A stretch of 51,832 nucleotides of DNA from Parastagonospora avenae f. sp. tritici 18332-5. Its lineage: Eukaryota > Ascomycota > Dothideomycetes > Pleosporales > Phaeosphaeriaceae. The notes beneath the pieces were generated by a model. That model searched no databases. It was not told the DNA's origin and saw only the letters and a list, made by a program, of their open reading frames with translations. Positions within the stretch are counted from its first letter, which is position 1; every line of letters begins with the position of its first letter. This document shows positions 9,449 through 20,329 of this stretch, piece by piece. Location: positions 1-51,832 of the forward strand of contig JAFJTR010000133.1 of the NCBI GenBank assembly GCA_022559985.1, read 5' to 3'. The position numbers and the translations under genes are program-made.

Positions 9449-12230
9449 ATGAAGATGTTGAGCAGCGCCTACGGAATTGCGCTCATGGCTCTGCTGCTAG
9501 CCGCCAAACTGCCTCTGGCAGCCGCTGGCGATACTCCCACGAATCGCACTACTGTTGACGGGCGCGAGCGAATTGGTATCAACGCCGGCTGGCGCTTCCA
9601 ACGCTTCACCTCCAATCCCGACTCGCTGTCTTACAACACACTTAAGTCCTGGATCCTTCCCTCAGGCAACGATTTCATCAAAAGTCCAGGCTCCAAGAAA
9701 ACTCGTCCTACTGGCCCTCAGCCAGGTGCCAACCTCAACTTCACTCAGGCTTCTTTCAACGATGCAACATGGGAGGCAGTCGATATACCGCATGACTGGG
9801 CTATCAAAGGGCCATTCAATGCTTCAGGGGTTAGTGGTGCCATGGGACGACTGCCATCTAATGGCGTAGGCTGGTACCGCCGTGTCATATCTTTTAACGC
9901 TGAGGATGCCGGCAAAACCATCTTCCTAGATGTCGATGGCGCAATGTCATACGCCGCAGTCTGGCTTAACGGTAACCTCGTGGGTGGTTGGCCGTACGGG
10001 TACGCTAGTTTCCGGCTTGATTTAACACCGTACGTCAAGACTGGAGCGGACAACATCTTAGCAATCCGTCTCGACAACGCTTTGGACAACTCTCGCTGGT
10101 ATCCAGGCGCGGGTATCTATCGAAATATTTGGCTTGTTAAATTAAACCCGGTGCACGTGGCCCAGTACGGGACTTCTATCACTACGCCCACGGTCTCGTC
10201 CTCTTCTGCAACTGTCAGCCTTATAGTCGATATCGAGAACAAGGGTACCAGCAGCCAAATTATCCATGTGGTCACCGAGATTCGGCCTCAAGATCAGTCT
10301 GGTGTGCAAGGCAGTGTTGTGGCTACCCTGTCGAAGGCATCGGGAACTGTCGCTGCAGGCGGAAAATCAGTCGTCAGTGCTTCCGCAACCGTTACCAGCC
10401 CCAAGCTGTGGGGACCCAAGCCGGATCAGACACCGAACCTATATGTAGCTATCACTAGACTGTCCGTCAATGGACACGTGATTGATACTTAGTAAGTCTT
10501 TAACCCCTTCACCTTCTTCGTCCAGAGTGCTGCGACACCTAAAACATCGTCTGATCTTAGTCATAATCATTAGTGAGACATCTTTTGGTATCCGGACTAT
10601 TACTTACGATAAGGATACTGTAATTAGTGTGAATGGGCAGAAGATCCGGATCCAAGGTACAGTAAGTCAGCGAAGTCAAATTATCCCCTCAGTCTAAAAC
10701 ACCCGAACCTGAAACTGACTAAATCGCTAGTGCAACCATCATGACCTCGGGAGCTTGGGCACAGCTTTTAACTACCGAGCACAAGAGAGGCAGTTCCAGA
10801 TACTCCAGGAGATGGGCAACAATGCGCTGCGCACCTCCCACAACCCGCCTGCCCCTGAATTCCTCGAGCTAGCCGATAAAATGGGGCTTGTAGTGCTTGA
10901 TGAGATATTTGATTGCTGGAAGCAATCCAAGACTAAGAACGACTTTTCTCTAATCTTTGACGATTGGCATGAGCCGGACCTCCGCCTCTTTATCCGCAGA
11001 GACCGTAATCACCCGTCCGTTATCGCCTGGTCTTTTGGTAACGAGATTCCTGAGCAACAAGACGCCACTGGAGGCACTATTGGTGCTGAGCTCCGCGGAA
11101 TCATCCGTGACGAGGACTCTACTCGACAGACTACTGCTGGCATGAACTCGGCTAGTCCTGATCAAGCCCTCTCGGCTCAAGTCGACATTATCGGAATCAA
11201 CTACAACGGCGAAGGTATCGGTGTCTCAACTTCATCTGCATGGCCAGGCTTCCGCTCAAAGTTTCCAAACAAGATGATGTGGGGCTCGGAAACCTCATCA
11301 TGCCTCAGTTCCCGTGGGACATTCGTCTTTCCCGTTACCAGCGGCATGGCCGCGGTGGTAAACGGCAGCAGTGGTGGGGGCGAAGATACCTTAGGCATGC
11401 GGGTGAGCGCTTACGACTTGTACTCAGATTGGTGGGCCTCGGGCTCTCCAGACAAGGTCTTTTTCATGCAGGACAAGTACCCCTACGTTGCTGGCGAGTT
11501 TGTTTGGACGGTATGGGATTACCTGGGCGAGCCGACTCCATTCAACGACAAGGCGCGAAGCTCCTACTTTGGGATCGTCGACATGGCGGGTTTCAAGAAG
11601 GACCGCTTCTACCTGTATCAGGCGCGGTGGGCTCCTAACGTTCGCATGGCGCACATTCTTCCCCACTGGACCTGGCCCGACCGTATCGGCCAAATCACTC
11701 CAGTGCACGTGTATTCTTCGGCTGACGAAGCTGAGCTGTTTGTCAACGGAAAGTCGGCTGGCCGTCTTAAGCGCGGAACCTCGAGCTGGCGCTTCCGATG
11801 GGACAACGTCGTGTACCAGCCTGGCGATCTCAAGGTCATCACCTATAAGAACGGTCAGGAATGGGCGACTGATACCAAGAAGACAGTTGGCAATGCTGCC
11901 AAACTCGTTCTCTCGGCCGATCGCTCTAACATCAGGGGTGATGGACTTGATCTGTCATTCATAACAGCCCGCGTCGTCGACGCGAACGGCGATACTGTTC
12001 CAAAGGCTAGCAACTCCATCAGTTTTTCCATTACCGGCCCAGGGCTCATCTCTACAACTGACAACGGAGATCCAGCCGACTTCACTGCGTTCTCCAGCTT
12101 GACGCGCAAGGCGTTCAGCGGTCTAGCACTTGCAATTATCCGCAGCAACGCTGGCGCAGTTGGCAACCTCACTATCAGTGCTGTCTCAAGTGGTCTGACT
12201 GGATCATCGGTGACTGTCCAGGCCGGATAG
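9449..12230 (+). CDS. Secreted glycoside hydrolase family 2 (beta-galactosidase-like)
   Basis: Three exons, 9449..10491, 10574..10661 and 10731..12230, give 876 residues with consistent phases. Introns are 82 and 69 nt. I chose the Met at 9449 rather than 9416 because it starts a signal peptide (MKMLSSAYGIALMALLLAAK..LAAAG). Then come the GH2 sugar-binding jelly roll (WEAVDIPHDWAI, GVGWYRR, RWYPGAGIYRN), the immunoglobulin-like domain, and the TIM barrel with GTCNHHDLGSLG. The acid/base Glu is in IAWSFGNE (about 482) and the nucleophile in MMWGSE (about 564). A C-terminal DUF4982/Ig-like part begins at LPHWTWPDRIGQITPVHVYS. It should cleave terminal beta-linked sugars outside the cell, most likely galactose, but GH2 also holds mannosidases and glucuronidases. 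No lesion was found, unlike most genes within 30 kb, so it is probably functional. Confidence 0.92.
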
Positions 12231-13338
12231 AGCTATAATTGACGGTATGGAATGTTTTCTAATTGAACAAAAGCGGGTTTCAGAGGAGTAATTTCTTCAT
12301 CTCAAAGAGAAGAAAGCTCAGTAGTCATCGCCACTGTATTTGATGCAGCGTGGATGAAACACTCTCATAATCACTTCAGTGTCGTTTAAGTCTGAGTAAC
12401 TAGAAACAGACGCGTGAAGCTACGGACGCCTTGTTGCTTGAATGACTGCTCGAAACTGTAGGTAAGACCACGTCTGCTCCACGTTCCAATCCAACAAATG
12501 TTTGTAGTCGATACCCGCCCTCCTGCGCTTGCTTTTGGACCTCTGAGTATCTTCATTCAAGACATCTTGGCCTTGCTTCGCCGCACTGAGAGCAACAGCC
12601 AATGATGTCTTGTAGTCCCGAAGAAGCTTTTCTTTGTCGGCCTTCATGAGCTCGAGGAAGCACATTCGCATTAAGCATCATAATCACTCCCATCTGGTGT
12701 AGAGGCTTGCAGTTGTCGAGTCGCCCTATCGACGCTGTGCTGAACGAAGGAAGGCCCGAAGGTATCTAATCGCTATTTCCAACAGTAGCTTCGCTTACTC
12801 TTTGCACGAATGGCCTGGACAGTCCTATTGAGACTGCTAGCTGCTCGTCAACCACGTTGAAGTAGCGTGCAGAAAACTATTGAATTAAGTGTTTTGTCTT
12901 TTTCTCGCCTCTTCGCCCGTCCGTGGGAGCGTCGCCGACATGATCAGAGTTGCTTGGCTCCAAAACCTTCTATGTAGTCTTGTGAGAGCCCCATACTGTA
13001 AGCGCTCCAACAGAAACAAATGGTGGTAATAATCGGGGAAGATCACGGACCAATACCAAAGTAGCCTTGGGCCACGACGTAAACGCCCGTACGCTACGTG
13101 CGTCATTCAGGGTTGGCCGGCTGCTCTCCCATGTGCATAATTCCATAGGCGTACTTTGATTTTGTCCGCTAATACTAATGGTCGTCATCTCAAATCACGT
13201 CGAAAACATACACTGCAGATGACACAGAGTATCCACTCATTCCCTCGGGCACCGATCGACAGGACACATACACAAAAATTATGATTGAAACCAGAGAAGA
13301 TGTTTGAGAGAGCCATCCGATGATTTGTTCAACACTGG
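12231..13338. other. Intergenic with one weak ORF
   Basis: The only frame worth mentioning is 12671..12420 on the minus strand (83 codons, with basic KSKRRRAGIDYKHLLDW). I do not recognise it and it may be chance or a gene fragment. Nothing else was seen. Confidence 0.3.
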
Positions 13339-14214
13339 ATGTTGTCCCGTCACTATCTATGCTGCAATCGTAAGATTATGGGACCACTATCTCGGTCCTC
13401 GCCACGTCCAGTTCATTTCGTTGACACCACCAAGCCTGCTACACCAAAGAATCTATCCCGAAACTCTTGGGCGCAAATGGATGTCCAAAACGATGAGGCT
13501 ATATGTGCACTGCAGTCCGTCGACTGCCCCCTGTTCTCCCTGGGTAGGCGCTCCGATCTTGATGACGACATAGGTGTCCTCATCACCCAGAGCGGGGAAG
13601 GTATCACCGCAGTTGCCAGTGCCTGTGGAATCAGTGTCCTAAACTCCTGCACAATCGAAGAGGTAGTCCGCCTCGCGTGAGCGGATGATGCGGTTATTGA
13701 CATCGCCATGGACAGCACCAGTGCAGGCGAAGTAGCGCAGCTGGCACCCACTGAAAAGATTTTGTCCTTCAGCGACTTCAGCGCGCGTAAACCAGCCTGA
13801 GCGAAGAAATACAAACCAAAGAAGGAGATACACCCCGCTGGCAATCCAGTCTTCGACATCGACCACGAAACAGTAAAGAATGTTTTCCCCGAATTCAAGA
13901 ACAAAGTCTGCGGTATGATTCAGGATGTCAATCCGGAAAATAGTCAAGATCTTGCCGCGCTCCACACAACGGCCTCCAACATTGAAGACATCAGGTATAG
14001 CCGGGCAAGAAAGTCGCGTTCATCGGCACCATGGGCGCTGGCAAATCCACACTCATAAACGAAATCCTATGTGTGGAGATCCTATGCGAAACCAGTGGGT
14101 CGCAGAGTGCATGCACGCAGGTCGCGGTCTCTTACCACCACTACGCGTTTGCCGGCCAGAAGCTCAACAAGTCCGAGTTGCATGCAGAAGTCGACCTCTT
14201 AACAGAGACAGATT

Positions 14215-14222
14215 GTAACGTT
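14215..14222. repeat. Left target site duplication of the hAT element
   Basis: GTAACGTT directly precedes the left inverted repeat and is identical to 16916-16923. Eight bases is the standard hAT duplication size. Confidence 0.9.
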
Positions 14223-14330
14223 CAGTGTGGTCAACAAATCGACCGACTCAAACCGGAGGCTTTGGTTGGTCGGTTTGATTCAATAGGTAGGCTTCGTCGG
14301 TCGGTTTGAGTCGGTTTGATAGAACGTTGC
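14223..14330 (+). repeat. Left terminal inverted repeat and subterminal motif cluster of hAT
   Basis: Starts CAGTGTGGTCAACAAA and is followed by repeated GGTCGGTTTGA and CGACTCAAACCG motifs in both orientations. Confidence 0.8.
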
Positions 14331-14472
14331 CCGTTGGTTTGAATTTGATTAGATTTGACGACTTAACTTAAAGAAGTTAGCGGATTGCCTGAAAAGGTAG
14401 CTATCAAGAGCGTCCAAACTTTGTATTACCTTAGCACCCGTACATCAAGTCTACTACGATACCAGGCCGTTC

Positions 14473-16644
14473 CTAGCCGGTGTTTCTAAGCTGGTCTGCT
14501 TCAACAGTCTCGGGTGATAGCCTGTTACGCTCGTCTGTAACAAACTTCTTCGTCTGACTTAAAAACCTCTTACACTCAGAGCTTATGCCAGGTATTGAAA
14601 ACAGGTCCAACACCATCTTATAGAGGACCGGATATTCGTGTCTGTGGTTATGCCACCACACTAATGGGTCAGGACAATCGTTATCTTCTGGATAGAGTTC
14701 CTCTCCTTGAAACGCGGTGAGTTCGCTAGCGACTTTAGACCTTTTTCGCTGGCGACTTAGTGAACTGCCTTTCCTCTTTCCGAACGAGCTGTAATCGTTA
14801 ATTACAGGCTGTCCATCCTCGCTGTCTTCGTCACGTGCTAAGCCAGCCTAAGCTCGAGCTTCCACTTCAGCCTGGCGCCGATATTCGTCATACAGGCTTG
14901 ATACAACCGTCTTCATGCTCTTGAACCAAGAAGGATTTCTCATAGTCCCATTCCAGTGTTCCTTAAGATAATCGTAACCGTAGGTGGGGTGGAGAGCCAG
15001 GGCGGCGCGATAAACCGGCGTCGTGTCTGTCAGCTTATAATATTCCTTAAGCTTTACCCAGCTACGATCAATTCCGCGTTTGAAGTAAGACTCCGCTTCG
15101 TCGCAGCATAAAGCTGCAGCGTTGTTAAATGTAATGAACATATAGTCCATCGTCTTAAGAGTCTCCCAAATAGCGCCATAGCCACCTTCTTTGCCATGTC
15201 TGTTTGCATTTCCCTTCATAGTCTTTGTGAGGATATAAAGCGGTTCTAGAAAGTCGTGGAAGCGTTGCAACTCAGCCCACCCTTGGGTATCGACGAAGTC
15301 TTTCGTCAGGTCTCGGTGCCTTAGGTCGTTTTTGGCTTTTACCAGCGAATTTGATAGAGTTATAAAGCGTCGCGAAGCTCAAGTGCTAACACACTGTTAG
15401 CTTCAGATTTAGAAGAACGGTAAGTCTAAGGTATCAACTCGCCACGTTTTACCATAAGGTATACTGAATTCCAGCGTGTTTTGCCGTCAATGACAAGTTC
15501 AAAAGTGAATATCGCGTCGTCGTTCGCAAGCTCCTCTTGAAGATCTCGAAGGACCTGTCGTCATTGATCTGACCGACGGATACAGGTGGCAAGATTATGG
15601 AGTCTGCCGATAGCCCATTTTTGGGCCCAGATTTCGAGGTAGTTTCGTCGCTGGCACCTCGAAGTTCGTCCTTGAATTTGCTCACGTTTTCACCAAAGAT
15701 AAATGCTCGTACAACAAGATTGATGATATGGCCGATACAACGCAAGCGTCATTTGTTGACGTCTATAGGAAACCAGAGCGCAAGAGCCTCTGGGTATGTA
15801 TCGTTGGTGCCGGCGTTGTCAAGGACGAAGTAGCCTAAGTTTGAACCCAGCTCGTAGCGATCAATAACCTTTTTAATATAGGTCGCGATATTCTCGCCAG
15901 AATACGGACTAATCACCTGTGGTAGACTGATAAGGATGTCGCGTTTCAAGCCCTTGCTGTTGACAAAGTTCTAGCGCCCCCGGAACGCATTATGAATTCT
16001 AGTTGATACAGACGCGTGAGACTCAGGCAGTAACTGACTAGCGAGCGAGCCGCCGTTCAGTATTAGCTACCGAAGACGCTTACTGGATACCTGACGAAGG
16101 GTAACATCTTCCAGAATAATCCAGTCAACGGACCAGGCTTTCCACATGGACTCATTGAAACGGGAAGAAAGCCCCATTCCAATAGTAGATTGACGCAAAA
16201 GAGGCTCTCTACACGTTACTGACGACGCCACAAGTAAAAAGGAATTAACAGGCAGACTCGGAAGTTCACCGGATGGAGAGATGCGGTGCTCACGGGTTAA
16301 GTCCTTCGCTGCGTAAGTAGTTCCAGCTGCCGAATATAGGGCCGTTGAGTAACTCTTCTTCAGGTGGCAAAGCTTACAGAGCCAATATCGCGCTCCTTCG
16401 TGTACTAGGCTAGCGCCGTGTCGGAATATCCATGATTCTTTAGCCTTAACTTCGCGCCTTCAAGCCGCATTGAGCCGTGCCAGATATTCGTCCAGTCGAT
16501 ATCAAACTCGCATCGAACCTGCTTGTCAATCGATACGGACTCAGAGGGTGCTAGGGTCGTCTCAGAAGCGTCATCTACGCGAATAGCCTGTGAGCAAGAT
16601 TGAAGAGAAGATATGGCAGGACTAGTTGCTCTGCTAAAGGTCAT
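14473..16644 (-). pseudogene. hAT transposase (BED finger, RNase H core, hAT dimerisation domain)
   Basis: Reading N to C: 16644 onward begins MTFSRATSPAISS. A BED-type finger follows at about 16400-16260 (ARYWLCKLCHLKKSYS..GTTYAAKDLTREHRI). The RNase H-like core shows LDNAGTND at about 15820, then RCIGHIINLVVRAF. A long alpha block has MKGNANRHGKEGGYGAIWE and TPVYRAALALHP. The C-terminal dimerisation domain is VWWHNHRHEYPVLYKMVLDL..IPGISSECKRFLSQTKKF at 14660-14500. Lesions include a TGA at 15751..15749 (Arg expected before LRCIGH), a TAG at 14850..14848, at least two frameshifts (between 16405 and 15949, and between 15449 and 15270), and further stops. The order and domains are those of a complete family member; function is lost. 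Confidence 0.88.
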
Positions 16645-16837
16645 ATCGAAGGGATGATGTTAGGCGAAACAAAGAAGTATATAAGAATGGAGCGTACAGA
16701 GATAGACGATGCGATATACAATCACAGCTTGGACAGGCAGATAAAATTTGAAGCGTGTTTCTAGAAAGTTCAGTTGTTTCGCTATACTAGGAAATGGTCT
16801 GAATGGCCCCTGTGATAGCTATACCAAATCCGCTATG

Positions 16838-16915
16838 TCAAACCGACCCAAACGCAGTCACACCGACCGCTCTTATCAGTCGGTCGGTCAAACCATCGGT
16901 TTGTTGACCACACTT
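16838..16915 (-). repeat. Right terminal inverted repeat and subterminal motif cluster of hAT
   Basis: Ends TTTGTTGACCACACTT, the complement of the left terminus apart from the outermost base, and carries TCAAACCGACC, GGTCGGTC and TCAAACC motifs. Confidence 0.8.
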
Positions 16916-16923
16916 GTAACGTT
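16916..16923. repeat. Right target site duplication of the hAT element
   Basis: GTAACGTT, identical to 14215-14222. Confidence 0.9.
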
Positions 16924-18088
16924 CTACGATCGACATTCAAGTCTGAGATTGAGGAAGAGTACCAAAGATACGAGGACGGGACAGACAAGGGCGCGACGGC
17001 AGCCACGAGCCAGGCACAAGCCTATTTAACAGCGGTCCGTGACTTGGCGGGGCGGACGCAGGAGTTCGACCCAGCTGATGCGACGTCCACGACTGCGATG
17101 TTCACAGACGACGCTGGGGAGTTCAGACGTCAGTTTGACATCTTGACCGAAGCCGCAATTGCGCGTGTCCTAGAAGACCAGGGCGAAACACGACGCAAAC
17201 TCATGTTCCACTGTGATGATATACCCAGTTTACATAAGAAGCTAGACTTCTACGCATTCGGCGAACGCACCTGTGTCGTCAAATGTATCCGCGCTTGCGT
17301 CCAAGACACGATGCTCAAAGATGGGTGCATCTTAGTTGATCTACCAGTTACATAATGCAAGACAAGATCGATCAATTGAGCCAGGTGCTAATATAGAACT
17401 AGGTCTGGGTGACTCTGGTATCCTGAGGCAATTTGCGACTAGAGAAAACAAAGCCGTCGACATCTACATGATAGTCACCGGCGCAAAGCGTGTGACCATG
17501 GACGCTACCGTTGAGGCTGAAATCAAGAAAGCATTGACGCTGACACTACGCGGCGCCAAAGACGTCTTCATAATCATCACACACCCCGACGTGAGTAGCT
17601 CGATCTGATACAGTACATCTCAAGCTGACTCTAGACAGGTGATGGCAGCGGACACTGCCTGGGTTCTGGCTCAAGTCGACAGCCAAGAAACTTCGCCATT
17701 CCCAGATATCAAATTTGCTATTAAGCAGAATGAGCAGTCTAGTATGAGCGCCCGATCAAAGAAAATTCGGGGACCAGACTCCGACTCAGACTGATCCGAC
17801 GAAGGGGATGTTGTCGAAATGTCACCCGAGCGCGTGAAATACCATGCGTACCTGGAGAATCTTGCAGGGAAAGCAGTCATCCACGGCGTGATCAAAGAGA
17901 TTGAAGATTGGGCTACCGCGGCATTCAGCGACGAAGACGGGCATGTACGTGTGTTCATGGCCGCGTCCACTTGCCATCGAGATTTGGTACGGCCCCCAAA
18001 GGTGACTGTAAGATCAGCACTCTTTACACCCGAAGAGACCGACTTACCAGCAATACGCCGTTTCCTCAAAACGGCCAATACCGGTTAG

Positions 18089-18866
18089 CGACTCAAGATT
18101 TGGTATCGCCACGTCAAGGAAAAAGGTCGGATTAGTCTTATCTCCATTGCAGAACCTTTGCCGCCCCATCTCAGATGTCGACGTCTCCGGTCCGATCGAG
18201 AAAGCCCTTATCGCAGATCTGTACGAGCTGGGCCTTCGAGGTACGACAGAGTGGGAGTAGCAATTGCCCATTGGCAAGAATCGGTCGATGTAATATGGGA
18301 GATCTGGCAGGCTTGGACAAACTTGAAACGGCATTAATTGTCTTCCCCTGCTCGCCACTTTTCTACTCCAAATGCAAGTAAGCACTACTATACTATCTGG
18401 ATATTTGACGGTTGCTAACGTGTGTAGTTGAACCTGACATCCTGACACCAAGCTTGATCGAGTTCGCGAAGATGCTTTTGGTGCCATGTGAACTGGAAAA
18501 TTGGCCCATAACTGCTTCATAATACGATTTCTTTGATTGATGCGTAATATTGGACAGTGTAGAACGCCCAATGCAAAATAAATAGCATAGTGGATGCACA
18601 AAACATTTCACTCTTATCCCTGCACACCTGGGCACCCTGGGTGCCAATCACGTAACTTCCCATGTGATCTCTCTTTCTCACCGGGATTCTAGAATCAGAT
18701 ATCTGGCGCTCGTGGTACCGTACCTGGATACCGAGACACTATACTAATCCTGTTCATCTTTCGGCCGCCCGATGGCGAACCACTGTTTAGAAATGTGGGG
18801 TAACCCTACATCGACAGCTGCAAGAGTTTTTGAATACAATTTCGCTCGAGGCTAGTGCGCAAGCCG
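18089..18866. other. Region beyond the GTPase pseudogene, no clear gene
   Basis: Up to about 18380 there are short open pieces that may be the decayed 3' end of the GTPase gene, but no frame persists. Nothing recognisable follows to 18866. Confidence 0.3.
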
Positions 18867-19245
18867 TCAAGCACCTGAGCTGCTGTTGCTCTGCCGTTGC
18901 GACAATTTGCAGTCAAAGTTGCTGCTGCTGGACGTTGTGAGCGCCGTCCACTCCACGTGACATGTAACATCGTCCAGTTGGCAGTGCGACCCTGGAGACA
19001 CAAGTGCCCAGCAATGAAGTTGAACATCAGTAGATCGTAAGAGGAGTTGGCGCACTCGAACTTCGGCATGTCCTGGATAAATATTTGTATGCGTTCCTCG
19101 ATCGATTATGAGATTAACTTGACGTGCTAGTTTGAATTGCAAGCATTTTCCCCCATAGAATAACCCATATAGGCGCGCCTTCAAGATACCGAACACATAC
19201 TCCTCGTCTTCGTCAGCCAACTCCACTTAGGAGCACAGCGCAAAC
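18867..19245 (-). pseudogene. Possible 3' continuation of the unknown gene at 19.2-19.8 kb
   Basis: The frame reads VELADEDEEYVFGILKARLYG at about 19224-19160. Upstream in the same frame, across a TAA near 19228, it reads MALSALTVEEYSVRFALCS. This frame is one base off from the last exon of the neighbouring minus-strand gene, so it may be that gene's true C-terminus after an indel, or an unrelated fragment. No family was recognised. Confidence 0.3.
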
Positions 19246-19825
19246 CTAACGCTGTACTCTTCGACCGTGAGAGCACTTAGAGCCATTACTGGGCTCGATG
19301 ATCGTGATATCGAAGCATTCGGGGTCGAGACAGTGGCTGATCGTGTCGGGGTGTTTGATGAAAGCTAGATTGTAGGGCAGGGTGCTGGGCAGGACCTTGA
19401 GGACAGCCTCCCATGCCGCTTTCGACCATCTGCGGTTGTGAAGCTTTAGCGGGCACCCTCAATGCAAGCCAAAGAACTTTACCCTCCGTCTGGGTACATA
19501 GAGGACACATCCTCATGGGTCATGCCCAGGGACTTTGCCGTTTCGCCTGGGGGCAGCAGGTCCCTAATAGCTCCGTGGATGTCGTTCACCTCCTTCTCCT
19601 CGTCGGTCACATCTAAAGGCGTTAGAAATTGTTATCGCATTTCGTGGTTGTAAACTAACCTGCCGAATTGTCGCCCGGCAAAGTATCATAAACCTGTTCC
19701 CGGGTCGGTGTGAAGTTCCCAAGGCGCATACGGGACGGCACACGCCTGAGGGATTTGGCAACAAACCGAACACTCTCGTTCGGCACTGGGAGGATCTGCG
19801 GCTGCAGCCTGTCGGGGGCGGCCAT
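19246..19825 (-). CDS. Hypothetical protein, three exons
   Basis: Exons 19825..19660, 19612..19483 and 19429..19246 give a 159-residue protein with consistent phases. Introns are 47 nt (GTTAGT..TTTAG) and 53 nt (GTAAAG..CGCAG). The start MAAPDRLQPQILPVPN at 19825 is followed by VRFVAKSLRRVPSRMRLGNF, then DVTDEEKEVNDIHGAIRDLL, and then GGWSKAAWEAVLKVLPSTLP and HPDTISHCLDPECFDITIIE. No signal peptide or membrane span is evident. I do not recognise the family. The end is doubtful: the last 12 codons (after IEPSN) may be out of frame, and an alternative frame runs on to about 18.9 kb. Amino-acid use looks protein-like, so at least the first 140 residues are probably a real or recently real gene. 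Confidence 0.5.
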
Positions 19826-20118
19826 GATCTCGCAGTAAGAGTTATAAGTTGAGCGTGGTTGATGGTGTTGCGACAACGATTGAGCACTGAGGTCAAGTAA
19901 ATATTGCCTACAGGTGAGGACCGCTTACGCTACCTAGATTTGGATTGCGGTCAGCTCCAGGTGCCACCTAGCCGCGCTAAGGGACGTGGGCATGTTGATG
20001 CAGCGACCTGGTAAGTGGGGATTGCACGTGGCGTCTGCTAATGTGGCTCAGGTAAAGGTATGCTTGAAACTTTAGTTCCAAACCTCTACTACTGTAAGCC
20101 TAGGGTACCTTGTATGGT
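19826..20118. other. Intergenic, nothing recognised
   Basis: About 290 bases between two divergent genes, without visible coding or repeats. Confidence 0.5.
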
Positions 20119-20166
20119 CACGTGGACTAGCCACCAGCCAATCAGCCCACCACTCTATGTATATAA
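20119..20166 (+). promoter_or_regulatory. Promoter-like cluster: CACGTG, CCAAT and TATATAA
   Basis: CACGTG at 20119-20124, CCAAT at 20138-20142 and TATATAA at 20160-20166 lie in the right order, with a CT-rich leader following. They precede the reading frame that starts at 20330 (another ATG at 20292 opens a different short frame). It looks like a once-active fungal promoter. Confidence 0.55.
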
Positions 20167-20329
20167 GCCTTCATCACAGACCTCTCGGTCATCAGAACAC
20201 ACTAGACCTTACATCATAATTCATCTCCTGCTCCCAACTGCTCCCAACTACAACTTACTACATTGGCGCGCAAAGCTACAGTTCTTGCAACATGGCGCCC
20301 ACGATAAAAATAGGCGGATTGATTGAGCT

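Larger units (their letters stand above)
14223..16915. mobile_element. hAT DNA transposon, 2693 bp, inserted in the GTPase gene
   Basis: The left end is CAGTGTGGTCAACAAA. The right end, read inward, is AAGTGTGGTCAACAAA, so 15 of 16 terminal bases match. A perfect 8-bp duplication flanks it. Both ends hold clusters of CGGTTTGA/TCAAACCG and GGTCGGT motifs (14240-14330 and 16838-16905), typical subterminal transposase sites. Inside is one minus-strand hAT transposase gene with several lesions, so the copy cannot move alone but could be mobilised in trans if the ends still work. Confidence 0.92.
13339..18088 (+). pseudogene. Large P-loop GTPase (dynamin/SLIP-GC-like), decayed and interrupted by a hAT element
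   Basis: Coding similarity runs 13339..14222 and resumes at 16924..18088; a hAT transposon lies between. The left part ends with Walker A, FIGTMGAGKSTLINEIL (about 14020-14075). The right part has the switch/Walker B segment CILVDLP, then GDSGILRQFATREN, IYMIVTGAKR and VFIIITHPDV. It ends with VFMAASTCHRDLV..ETDLPAIRRFL, as in fungal nuclear-GTPase-like proteins. Lesions: TGA at 13678-13680, 13798-13800 and 17792-17794; a frameshift near 14000 just before Walker A; and an apparent one-base loss at a splice donor near 17346. Taking away one target duplication joins TDCNV to LRSTFKSEIEEE in frame. A 51-nt intron ends GACAG before 17639. Codons may continue past 18088, but frames are unclear. 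The protein family is a good match; its cellular role is not known. Confidence 0.72.
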
